A stretch of DNA of 64,000 bases from CAIWHR01 sp963786625 (lineage in GTDB: Bacteria; Pseudomonadota; Gammaproteobacteria; Burkholderiales; Casimicrobiaceae): positions 124,001 through 188,000 of the forward strand of contig CAWAZS010000005.1 of assembly GCA_963786625.1 (NCBI GenBank), in the 5' to 3' direction. The notes under the pieces were generated by a model. It made no database searches and was not told where the DNA came from. It was given only the letters and a program-made list of their open reading frames with translations. Shown here one piece after another: positions 39,477-48,130 of the stretch (position 1 is its first letter; every line of letters begins with the position of its first letter). A program made the position numbers and the translations under genes.

Positions 39477-41105
39477 TCAGACGGGTTCCTTGCGCCCTCG
39501 CCATCGCTTCCACCGTCCGTACAGCCAGATCGGGATCCCGACGACGGAGATGAGTCCCCAGACGATCGCCGCGTAGTCCGACGGCGGGCGGCGCGGCGGC
39601 AGCAGGTCGGGGTCGCGCAGCGAATCGGGAAAAGGGCGCGGCGGCACCGGGACGATCTGCGCCATCCCCGGCTCCGGCGGCACGCGCGCGTGGTACTCCC
39701 TGAGGGTGACCGCGGGCGCATCGCCGAAGACGCGGCTGGACGGAATCTGCGGGAAGCGCAGAAAGGCGATGGCGTCGACGTCGTCGGCGAGCATGCGCGC
39801 GAGCCGCCCCTCGACGGGCGCCGCGTCGGTACCCGAGGCGAGCGCCAGCAGGCTCGCCCCGGCCTCCTCGAAGGTCGCCGCCGGCAACAGGCGCGTCTGG
39901 TCCTCGTTGAGATAGTCGAAGGCAATCCGCGCCTTGGCGATCGACCGCTCCCTGATCGCGAAATACGGGAAGCCGAGCGCGGCGAGCAGGCGGCTCGCCG
40001 GTCCGCGCGCGGGGACGTCCCAGCCGAGCAGGCGCAGCACGTCGACGCTGATCGACGCGCAGTTCATCGTCGCGTGCCGGTAGACGAGCTGATGCCGCCA
40101 GAACTGGTTGTAGACGCGGTTGAGCGCCGCCTGGACGAGCGCCGCCGCGCGCTCGTCGGCGAGCACCGCGACCAGCATGTACGACGGCCGGTACCAGCTC
40201 TGACCGCTGTTCAAGTCGGCGAGGTAGTTGTCGAGCGGCACCGGCGCGGCCAGGATGCCCTTTTCGCTTTCGGAATCGAGGGTGTAGAAATTGTTGACGA
40301 GCCAGTCGCCGATCGCGCCATCGGGTTGGCTGCGGCCGGTGACGAGCGCGAAGTGACCCGCGTGCGCCTCGTCGTCGTCGCCCTGCGCGCCGTTGACCAT
40401 GATCCCCAGGATCGGGCGTCCGGGAGGCACGGCGTCGCGCGCAGGATCGCGCTGCCACAGCGTCGAGGCGACGTAGGGACTCCGCGCGCCGCCGGCGGGC
40501 TCGCCGCGGACCAGCGCGCGCAACCCCTCCGTCGTCGGGAGCGACGCGACCAGCGCGTGGGGCGGCGGCATCGCGTCGAGCCGGAAATCCTCGGGCCACA
40601 GCGTGCGCGCGACGAGCGTCCCGTCGTCCAGGCGTCCGCGCATCCTGACGCTGCGCCGCGCGAAGAACTCCGCCGACGAGCGATCGAAGTACGATCGGTT
40701 GAGCGCGATCTTCGGAACGAGCGCGAGGCGCAGTCGGCCGCCCGCGTGTTCGAGCTCGCTGGCGTCGGCGGACAGGCGCGCCCCGGCGACGACCTCCGGC
40801 GCCGCGACCCAGACCAGCGGCGGGTATTCCGGCGCGGTCCCCGGGGTTCGGGCCGCAAGCCACGTCTCTAGGTCGTCGGCGACGGTGACGCCCGGCGCAA
40901 AGGAAGCGACGGTCACTCCCGGACCCGGAACGGCGATGGTCTCGTTCTCGAAGTACCACAACGCCTGGCGGATCGTCGGGCAATCGCGGCAATGCCCGTC
41001 GGCGAGCCGGAAGCCGGACGCGGAATACAGACCCAGCGCGGAGCCTGCCGCGACCGCCGACGCAGTTGGGCGGGCGGATTCGCCGGGTGCGGGGTCGCCA
41101 GGCAT
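39477..41105 (-). CDS. DUF4105-like protein with C-terminal membrane anchor
   Basis: 542 residues. After a weakly hydrophobic N-terminus (residues about 15-33) come two Cys (GHCRDC), then a long globular part, HAGHFALVTGR near residue 275, and NCASISVDVLRLLGW near residue 375. A His motif followed by an NC motif recalls the Cys/His catalytic pair of DUF4105 (Lnb-type) domains. The tail has a Pro-rich stretch and one membrane segment (YAAIVWGLISVVGIPIWLYG, about 512-531) followed by basic residues. The function is not known; an acyl-transferase or hydrolase acting at the envelope is a guess. Confidence 0.65.
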   Translation of the reverse strand: MPGDPAPGESARPTASAVAAGSALGLYSASGFRLADGHCRDCPTIRQALWYFENETIAVPGPGVTVASFAPGVTVADDLETWLAARTPGTAPEYPPLVWVAAPEVVAGARLSADASELEHAGGRLRLALVPKIALNRSYFDRSSAEFFARRSVRMRGRLDDGTLVARTLWPEDFRLDAMPPPHALVASLPTTEGLRALVRGEPAGGARSPYVASTLWQRDPARDAVPPGRPILGIMVNGAQGDDDEAHAGHFALVTGRSQPDGAIGDWLVNNFYTLDSESEKGILAAPVPLDNYLADLNSGQSWYRPSYMLVAVLADERAAALVQAALNRVYNQFWRHQLVYRHATMNCASISVDVLRLLGWDVPARGPASRLLAALGFPYFAIRERSIAKARIAFDYLNEDQTRLLPAATFEEAGASLLALASGTDAAPVEGRLARMLADDVDAIAFLRFPQIPSSRVFGDAPAVTLREYHARVPPEPGMAQIVPVPPRPFPDSLRDPDLLPPRRPPSDYAAIVWGLISVVGIPIWLYGRWKRWRGRKEPV

Positions 41106-41241
41106 GAAGGCGTGGGGTGGGTCGCGGCACCGGGTGGCAGGCGGCAGGCTGCAGCGCGCAGCCAGGCAGCGCGATTATCGCGCAGGCGCGCCTTCCGCCG
41201 CTGCTTCCCGGGGGCGTGCCGGCGCGGATTTGCGCCCGGAC

Positions 41242-42297
41242 TCAGCCGACGGCAATGTGCGCCGCGCCGGACGTGATCTCGCCGATGACCGCCGCCTGGC
41301 CGAAGCCCTCGTCGCGGAAGACGGCGAGCACCTCGGCGACGGCGTCCGGTGCACACGCGATCAGGAGGCCTCCCGAAGTCTGCGGATCCGTGAGCAGCGC
41401 GCGGCTGGCATCCGACACGGCGTCGGCCAGCGTGACGGCGTGTGCGTATCCCGTCCAGTTGCGGGCCGAGGCGCCGGTGACGATTCCGGCCTGGGCAAGC
41501 TCGCGCGCTTCCGGCAGGAGCGGAATCGCCGCGAACTCGACCCTCGCGCCGGCGTTCGACGCGCGGCACACCTCGAGCAGGTGACCCAGCAGGCCGAACC
41601 CGGTGACGTCGGTCACCGCGTGCACCGATGCCATCGTGCCGAACCTCATGCCCGGCGTATTGAGCTGCGTCGTGCTCGCGAGCATCGCCGCGTAGCCCTG
41701 CGGCGACAGTCGCTGCTTCTTGAGCGCCGCGCTGTAGATGCCGACGCCGATCGGCTTGCCGAGGATCAGCCGGTCACCCGGTCGCGCTCCGCCGTTGCGC
41801 TTGACGCGCTGCGGGTCGACGAGTCCGACGACGACGAGCCCGTAGATCGGCTCCGCCGAATCGATCGTGTGGCCGCCGGCGATCGGGATGCCGGCCCTGG
41901 CGCACACGGCTTCGCCGCCGCCCAGGATCCGGCGGATGGTGTCGACGGGCAGCTTGTCGATGGGCATCCCGACGATCGCCAGCGCGAACAGCGGCGTCGC
42001 TCCCATCGCGTAGACGTCGGAGATCGCGTTGGTCGCGGCGATCGCGCCGAAATCGTGCGGGTCGTCGACGATGGGCATGAAGAAGTCCGTCGTGGCGACG
42101 ATCGCCTGCCGGTCGTTCACCCGATAGACGGCGGCGTCATCGGAGGTCTCGATGCCCACCAGCAGCGCCTCGGGAATCGGCGCGCCGCCCGCCTTCGCGA
42201 TGATCTGCTGCAGCAAGGCGGGCGCGATCTTGCAGCCGCAGCCGCCGCCGTGGCTGAACTGCGTCAGGCGGAGAGGGGGGCTTTCGGCGGCGTTCAT
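41242..42297 (-). CDS. selD: Selenide, water dikinase SelD
   Basis: Makes selenophosphate from selenide and ATP for selenocysteine or selenouridine synthesis. 351 residues from ATG at 42297. The catalytic motif is GGGCGCK with Cys at residue 20 and Lys at 23, so this is the Cys form rather than a selenoprotein. VGIETSDDAAVY, ATTDFFMPIVDDPHDFGAIAATNAISDVYAMG and GGHTIDSAEPIYG are typical. No selA, selB, mnmH or selenoprotein reading is visible in the window. It is divergent from the nfnA-like gene. Confidence 0.95.
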   Translation of the reverse strand: MNAAESPPLRLTQFSHGGGCGCKIAPALLQQIIAKAGGAPIPEALLVGIETSDDAAVYRVNDRQAIVATTDFFMPIVDDPHDFGAIAATNAISDVYAMGATPLFALAIVGMPIDKLPVDTIRRILGGGEAVCARAGIPIAGGHTIDSAEPIYGLVVVGLVDPQRVKRNGGARPGDRLILGKPIGVGIYSAALKKQRLSPQGYAAMLASTTQLNTPGMRFGTMASVHAVTDVTGFGLLGHLLEVCRASNAGARVEFAAIPLLPEARELAQAGIVTGASARNWTGYAHAVTLADAVSDASRALLTDPQTSGGLLIACAPDAVAEVLAVFRDEGFGQAAVIGEITSGAAHIAVG

Positions 42298-42411
42298 GGC
42301 ACTCGGGAAAGCTTGATTCGGCGATACGGGATTCGGGGAACGAGGTCGTGCTGCGGGCGGCCGGGCGGCACGCGCGCATTCTACCGTTGCCACCGGCCAT
42401 GTAACAGGAAT

Positions 42412-42425
42412 CTGACGCAGATCAA
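42412..42425. promoter_or_regulatory. FNR/ANR-like box upstream of the Nfn-Kor operon
   Basis: CTGAC-GCAG-ATCAA (reverse TTGAT-CTGC-GTCAG) matches the FNR/ANR consensus TTGAT-N4-ATCAA at 8 of 10 positions. If TAGCAT at 42468-42473 is the -10 box, the site centre lies near -61.5, a normal activating position. It sits between selD and nfnA, nearer the latter. An oxygen-responsive regulator is inferred; the regulator gene is not in the window. Confidence 0.5.
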
Positions 42426-42443
42426 GTTTGCATTGGACGCATC

Positions 42444-42475
42444 CTTTCGGTGCGGGGAGCACGGGCGTAGCATCG
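42444..42475 (+). promoter_or_regulatory. Promoter-like motif shared with korC leader, copy 1
   Basis: CTTTC (42444-42448) and GCACGGGCGTAGCATCG (42459-42475) recur with one mismatch and identical spacing at 50458-50489 before korC. TAGCAT (42468-42473) would serve as -10. The nfnA-like start is about 100 bases downstream. Confidence 0.5.
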
Positions 42476-42575
42476 CATTCCATCAACCATGGCCGATCCG
42501 GCGAGGTGGACCAGCGAGCGCAAGACATGCCCGGACGCCGCCGCCGGCCGCGGTTTCGACACGAAAGCGAACGCA

Positions 42576-43451
42576 ATGTCCAATTTCGAGATCGTCGCCC
42601 GCGAGGATTTCTCCGACGTCACGTACTTGCTGGAGATCCGCCATCCGGTGATGGCGAAAGCCGCACAGGCCGGCCAGTTCGTCATCGTGATGGAGCACGA
42701 ACACGGCGAGCGCATTCCGCTGACCCTCGCCGACTTCGACCCGGAGCAGGGCACGATCACGCTCGTGATCCAGGCCGTCGGGAAGACGACCCGGGAAATG
42801 CAGCAGAACTGCCAGGTTGGCACGAGCCTGTATGCGGTGGTCGGCCCGATGGGCATTCCAAGCCTCATCGGCAAGCGGAAGAAGGTGCTGTGCGTGGGTG
42901 GCGGCCTCGGCGTCGCGCCGGTCTTTCCGCAGGCCCGCGCGTACGCCCACAGCGGCGCCTACGTGATCGGCGTGCTGGGCTTCCGCAACAAGAGCGTCAT
43001 GTTCTGGGAAGACAAGTTTCGCGCGGTCTGCGATGAGCTGATCGTGTGCACCGACGACGGCTCCGCCGGCGTCAAGGGCCTCGTGACCAGGGGCATGGAA
43101 CAGGCGCTCGCCGCGCACGCGGACATCGACGAAGCGCTCGCGATCGGGCCGCCGATCATGATGAAGGCCTGCGCGGAAGTCACCCGGCCGCGCAACATCC
43201 ACACCGTCGTGAGCTTGAACCCGGTGATGGTCGACGGCACCGGGATGTGCGGCGGCTGCCGCGTCAAGATCGGCGAGGGCATCAAGTTCGCGTGCGTGGA
43301 CGGTCCCGACTTCGACGGTCACCAGGTCGACTTCGACGACCTGATGGCCCGCCTCGCGCGCTTCCGTCCCGCCGAGCAGGAGGCCCTGAAGAAGTGGGAA
43401 GAGGGCTGCCGCATGGGCGCCGGCACGGCCAAGGCCGACGAGCGGTTCTGA
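42576..43451 (+). CDS. NfnA-like NAD(P)/FAD oxidoreductase subunit
   Basis: 291 residues of the ferredoxin-NADP+ reductase alpha / sulfide dehydrogenase / PyrK family. FAD domain (AGQFVIVMEHEHGERIPLTLADFD near residue 30), NAD-binding GGGLGVAPVFPQAR near residue 108, and a C-terminal 2Fe-2S site with CGGCRVKI (about residue 227) and a later Cys in FACVDGPDFDGHQVDF. In NfnAB such a subunit binds NADH and an Fe-S centre for bifurcating electron transfer with ferredoxin and NADPH. ATG at 42576 is taken; the in-frame region upstream is not conserved. First gene of the Kor1 operon. Confidence 0.85.
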   Translation: MSNFEIVAREDFSDVTYLLEIRHPVMAKAAQAGQFVIVMEHEHGERIPLTLADFDPEQGTITLVIQAVGKTTREMQQNCQVGTSLYAVVGPMGIPSLIGKRKKVLCVGGGLGVAPVFPQARAYAHSGAYVIGVLGFRNKSVMFWEDKFRAVCDELIVCTDDGSAGVKGLVTRGMEQALAAHADIDEALAIGPPIMMKACAEVTRPRNIHTVVSLNPVMVDGTGMCGGCRVKIGEGIKFACVDGPDFDGHQVDFDDLMARLARFRPAEQEALKKWEEGCRMGAGTAKADERF

Positions 43452-43494
43452 AGCCACCCGCCTGCCCACCCCACGCCGATTTCGCGAGTACCCC

Positions 43495-44997
43495 ATGGCG
43501 AAAAAGAAGACCATCCGCACGATTCCGCAGGAGCGCACGCCGATGCCCGAGCAGGACCCGGCGGAGCGCGCGCGCAATTTCAAGGAAGTCGCCATCGGAT
43601 ACACGTTGGAGAACGCGCTGCGCGAGGCCGAGCGCTGCCTGCAGTGCCCCGACGAGCCCTGCATCCGCGGCTGTCCGGTCGGCATCGACATCCCCGCGTT
43701 CATCCAGAAGATCGCGGAAAAGCACTACCACGGCGCCTACGACGTCATCACCGACACCAACCTGCTGCCGTCGGTGTGCGGCCGCGTGTGTCCGCAGGAG
43801 AACCAGTGCGAGGGCGTGTGCACGGTCGGCGACACGCTGGCGCCCGTCGCCATCGGCCGGCTCGAGCGCTTCGTCGGCGACATGGCGATCAAGGAAGGCT
43901 GGGTGAACGTGCCGCACATCGAGCCCTCGGGCTTCCGCGTCGGCATCGTCGGTTCGGGCCCCGCCGGCATGGCCTGCGCCGCGGACATGGCGAAGGCGGG
44001 CTGCGAGGTCATCGTCTACGAGGCCTTCCACGAGCCGGGCGGCGTGCTGAAGTACGGGATTCCGGATTTCCGTCTGCCCAACGAAGTGATCGACGTCGAG
44101 ATCGACAAGTTGCGGAAGCTCGGCGTGAAGTTCGAGTGCAACACGCTGGTCGGCCGCCTGTTCACGATCGAGCAGATGATCACCGAGATGGGCTTCCACA
44201 CGGTGTTCATCGGCACCGGCGCCGGGTATCCGAGCTTCATGGGGATTCCCGGCGAGTCGCTGAACGGCGTGCTCTCGGCGAACGAGTTGCTCACCCGCTG
44301 CAACCTGATGCGGGCGCGCGACTTCCCGAATTTCGACACGCCGCTGCAGCCGGGCAGGCGCGTCGCGGTGATCGGCGCCGGGAACACGGCGATGGACGCG
44401 CTGCGCGTCTCGCTGCGGCTGGGCGCCGAGAAGGTGTACTGCGTCTACCGCCGCGGCAAGGCCGAGGCCCCGGCGCGCATCGAGGAGATCCATCACGCGG
44501 GCGAGGAGGGCGTCGAGTTCCACTGGCTGACGAGCCCGGTCGAGGTATTGGGCGACGAGCAGAAGCGCGTGCGCGGCATGCGCTGCCAGAAGATGGAGCT
44601 GGGCGAGCCGGATGCATCGGGCCGCCGGCGCCCGGTCCCCGTGCCGGGCAGCGAGTTCGAGTTCGAGTGCGACAGCGTCGTCTACGCGATCGGCACCAAC
44701 GCCAATCCGATCCTCGGCCAGACCTCGAAGCTCAAGCTCAACAAGCGCGGCTACATCGACACCGACGAGAATCTCGCGACGTCGATCGCCGGCGTGTACG
44801 CGGGCGGCGACATCGTGACGGGCGCCGCCACGGTGATCGAGGCGATGGGCGCGGGGCGCAAGGCCGCGCGCGCGATGAAGGCCTGGCTGGGCTTGCGCGA
44901 CACCGACGTGATCTACGCGTCCGAGGCGCCGCATGCGGGCCGGCGGTTCGGCTTCGCGCCGGACGAGCACGGCTACGCGCGGGTGCGCGTAGGATGA
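43495..44997 (+). CDS. NfnB/GltD-like NADPH flavoprotein
   Basis: 500 residues of the glutamate-synthase small chain family. N-terminal 4Fe-4S domain: CLQCPDEPCIRGCPVGIDIPAFI near residue 48 and CGRVCPQENQCEGVC near residue 95. Then an FAD site GIVGSGPAGMACAADM, GVLKYGIPDFRLP, and an NADPH site VAVIGAGNTAMDALR; the end has YAGGDIVTGAATVIEAMGAGRKAA. No large GltB subunit is nearby; instead it follows an NfnA-like subunit and precedes a 2-oxoacid oxidoreductase. This argues for electron transfer between ferredoxin-type carriers and NADP(H). Confidence 0.88.
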   Translation: MAKKKTIRTIPQERTPMPEQDPAERARNFKEVAIGYTLENALREAERCLQCPDEPCIRGCPVGIDIPAFIQKIAEKHYHGAYDVITDTNLLPSVCGRVCPQENQCEGVCTVGDTLAPVAIGRLERFVGDMAIKEGWVNVPHIEPSGFRVGIVGSGPAGMACAADMAKAGCEVIVYEAFHEPGGVLKYGIPDFRLPNEVIDVEIDKLRKLGVKFECNTLVGRLFTIEQMITEMGFHTVFIGTGAGYPSFMGIPGESLNGVLSANELLTRCNLMRARDFPNFDTPLQPGRRVAVIGAGNTAMDALRVSLRLGAEKVYCVYRRGKAEAPARIEEIHHAGEEGVEFHWLTSPVEVLGDEQKRVRGMRCQKMELGEPDASGRRRPVPVPGSEFEFECDSVVYAIGTNANPILGQTSKLKLNKRGYIDTDENLATSIAGVYAGGDIVTGAATVIEAMGAGRKAARAMKAWLGLRDTDVIYASEAPHAGRRFGFAPDEHGYARVRVG

Positions 44998-45029
44998 GCA
45001 GCCGCCACGCCCGCGGCAGCGCGCCCATC

Positions 45030-45094
45030 GTGGGTCCGGCTTCAGCCGGACGAGGCGACGGAGTCACCTGCCGGCCGCCTGAAGGCGGCCCCAC
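45030..45094. repeat. Palindromic dispersed repeat, family A, single unit
   Basis: GTGGGTCCGGCTTCAGCCGGAC followed, after 21 bases, by GGCCGCCTGAAGGCGGCC and CCAC, the same two-hairpin form as at 27079-27143. It lies in the gap between the NfnB-like gene and the Kor1 alpha gene. Confidence 0.85.
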
Positions 45095-45172
45095 AGGATC
45101 GATGGATCGGCGCGCGCGCGTGCGCACCGCCTGCCGTACGAGAATCATGCACGTTGCGAGGCTGGATCGACC

Positions 45173-47084
45173 ATGAGCGAAGCTGCCACCCTGGCGCCGG
45201 GCGCGACCCGCGCACCGGCCCTGCCCGCCGAGTTGCGGCCCGCAGAGACCCTGTCCGAGCACATCGTCGAGGTCATCAGCGACTCCGGCGAGGGCGCGCA
45301 GCGCTGCGGCCAGTCGCTCGGCGCCATCGCCGCGAGGACCGGCAACGGCATCTGGACCACCGAGATCATCCCGGCCGAGATCCAGCCGCCGGCGCGCAGC
45401 GTCGCCGGCGCCTCCGGCATCCGCATCCGGATCGGCACCAAGCGCGTGACCAACGGCGGGGACGAGACCGACCTCGTCGTCGCCTTCAACGAGCAGGTGC
45501 TGCTGGGCCGCGTCCGGGCCGGCGAGCTCAAGCCCGGCGCGCAGATCCTGCTGGAGAGCATGTGGCGCGAGCACCGGGATCCGAAGATCGTCGATTCCTA
45601 TGTCGAAACGGTGGCGATGCTCAAGGAGGCGGGCTACCGCGTCTACGAAGTGCCGCTCGAGCGCGAGTGCCACAAGCTGGTCGCCGATCCGCGCAAGGGC
45701 AAGAACATGTTCGTGCTCGGGGTGCTGTGCAATCTGTACAGCCTCGACCCGACGCTCGGCCGCGAGCAGGTCGCGCTGACGTTCGGCAAGAAGGACCCGA
45801 AGGTCATCCAGGTCAACCAGGGGCTCCTCGACGCAGGCTTCGCCTGGGCCGAGCGCAACCTCGACTTCAAGTACCGGATTCCCGCAGTGCGATCGACGGA
45901 GCCGCAGATCGTCGTCAACGGCAACACCGCGCTCGCGCTGGGCGTGCTCGCCTCCGGCATGGACATCTGCGCGATGTACCCGATCACGCCGGCGACGTCG
46001 GTCTCGCACTACCTGTCCGACGTGTTCGAGCGGGTCGGCGGCATCGTCCACCAGGCGGAGGACGAGATCGCCGCCTGCGCGTTCGCGATCGGCGCCTCCT
46101 ACGCCGGCAAGTGCGCGGTCACGGTCACGTCGGGACCGGGCTACTCGCTGAAGCAGGAGGGCATCGGGCTCGCGGTGATGGCCGAGATCCCGCTGGTCGT
46201 CATCAACGTCCAGCGCGGCGGGCCGTCGACCGGCCAGCCGACCAAGGTCGAGCAGGGCGACCTGCTGACCGCGATCTACGGCAGCCACGGCGATGCGCCG
46301 AAGGTGGTGATGGCGGTGTCCGGCATCGAGGACTGCTTCTATTCGATGATCACGGCACGCAAGATCGCCGAGACGTTCAACACCGTGGTCGTCGTGCTGT
46401 CGGACGCGAGCCTCGCGACCGCGCAGCAGCCGTTCCCGCGGCCGCAGTTCGATGCCGGACTGGCTCGCCCCGCCGCTCGACCAGACGCCGGTCCCCGAGG
46501 GCACCAAGCCCTACGACTGGGACCCGCTGACCGGCATCGCCCGGCGCTTCGTGCCGGGCCAGCCGCACGGCATGCACACGCTGACCGGCCTCGCGCACGA
46601 TCGCGGCAGCAAGGTCGCCTACGATCCCGAGATCAACGAGGAGGGGCTGCGCTACCGCAGCCTCAAGATCGCCGCGCTGCAGAAGACGCTGAAGACCCCG
46701 CCGGTGTTCGGCGACCCGGAAGGCGACCTGCTGGTCGTCGGCTGGGGCAGCATGAAGGGCGTGATCGAGGAAGCGGTCGAGCGGCTGCGCGACGAAGGGG
46801 TGCAAGGTGTCGTCGCTGCACCTCACGTTCATCCAGCCGATGCCGTCGGGCATCCGCGAGATCCTCAAGCGCTTCAAGCGCGTGATGACGATCGAGGCCA
46901 ACTGGGCCGACCGCCGCGACGACGAGCTGATCGACGAGGACAACCGGCGCTACGCGGCGCTGGCGATGATGCTGCGCGCGCGCTTCCTCGTCGACGTCGA
47001 CTGCTGGACCCAGTCGCGCGGCCAGCCGATCAAGCCCGCCGCCGTCGTGCGGTGCTGCGCGACAAGCTCGCCGAGCTGGCCTAG
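45173..47084 (+). CDS. 2-oxoacid:acceptor oxidoreductase alpha, Kor1 (three frame breaks)
   Basis: Fused gamma-alpha subunit of a thiamine-diphosphate 2-oxoacid oxidoreductase, about 636 residues when extra bases near 46454 and 46803 and one missing base near 47051 are corrected. Gamma part: ISDSGEGAQRCGQSLGAIAART near residue 35 and KRVTNGGDETDLVVAFNEQ near residue 89. Alpha part: MYPITPATSVSHYLSDVF near 265, VTSGPGYSLKQEGIGLAVMAEIPLVVINVQRGGPSTGQPTKVEQGDLL-type core (320-370), and a C-terminal GSMKGVIEEAVERL domain. The substrate is not fixed by sequence. It pairs with the beta gene 13 bases downstream. Confidence 0.85.
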
Positions 47085-47097
47085 CCGGAGAACCGCC

Positions 47098-48088
47098 ATG
47101 ACCATGCCCGTCACCCAGTGCCTGATCAAGCTGCACGAGGCCCAGCACAATCTCGAGGACTACCAGGGCGGCGTGCCGCGCTGGTGCAGCGGCTGCGGCG
47201 ACAACGCGATCCTCGCGGCCGTGCAGCGGCTGTGCCGCGACGAGAACCTGGCGCCGGAGCGCACGGTGTTCGTGTCCGGGATCGGCTGCTCGTCGCGCTT
47301 CCCGCACTACATGAAGACCTACGGCTTCCACGGCATCCACGGCCGCGCGTTCCCGATCGCGCGAAGGCGTGAAGATGGCGCGCCCCGACCTCGCCGTGTT
47401 CGTCAACACCGGCGACGGCGACTGCTGCAGCATCGGCGCGGCGCACTGGATCCACGCGATCCGCTACAACATGAACCTGACCGCGATCCTGCACGACAAC
47501 CACGTGTACGGGCTCACGAAGAAGCAGGCGTCGCCGACCTCGCCGCGGGGCCTGAAGAGCAACACGACGCCGCGCGGAGCCACGCTCGAGGCGATGAATC
47601 CGCTGACGGTCACGCTCGGCGTCACCAACGTCTCGTTCGTCGCCCAGGCGGTCGACTGGATCCCCGAGCTGCTGTTCGACATCATCCGGCAGGCCTACCA
47701 CCACCGCGGCTTCTCGTTCGTGCGCATCATCCAGCGCTGCCCCGAGTTCCTGCCGAAGATGTTCGAGCCCTGGCTGCACGACCCGGGCCGGACGCTGCTG
47801 CTGTCGCATCCGAACGGCCTCACGATCTCCCCCGAGCTGTCGCGCACCTACAAGAACCAGATCGAGCACGATCCGCTGAACATCGACCGGGCGCGCGAGA
47901 TCGCCTCGTCGGAGGACCCGATCCCGGTCGGCATCCTCTACCACAATCCCGACGTGCCCTGCTACGACGACCTGCGCGGCGTCGGCCCGCTGCGCACCGC
48001 CGAGCAGATTCGCGCCGGGCTCGAGAGCGAGCTCGACAAGGTCACCGTGTGGCCGGACGACGATTCGCCCGCGCGCCGCGCGGCCTGA
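47098..48088 (+). CDS. 2-oxoacid:acceptor oxidoreductase beta, Kor1 (frame break)
   Basis: TPP-binding subunit of about 329 residues after removing an extra base near 47360. Cluster-binding cysteines are in RWCSGCGDNAIL (about residue 30), GIGCSSRFPHY (about 63) and IIQRCPEFLPKM (about 217). The TPP motif GDGDCCSIG is followed by LHDNHVYGLTKKQASPTSPRG. The long C-terminus (PIPVGILYHNPDVPCYDDL) is typical of KorB/VorB-like proteins. It directly follows Kor1 alpha and precedes the large PFOR-like protein, with which it may form one complex. Confidence 0.87.
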
Positions 48089-48130
48089 CGCCGCCGGCCG
48101 ATTACCGACATTCGAACCCAGCGATCCGCT

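Noticed and set aside
42200..42297. SelD considered as a selenoprotein
   Set aside because: The catalytic position in GGGCGCK is encoded by a normal Cys codon, not TGA.
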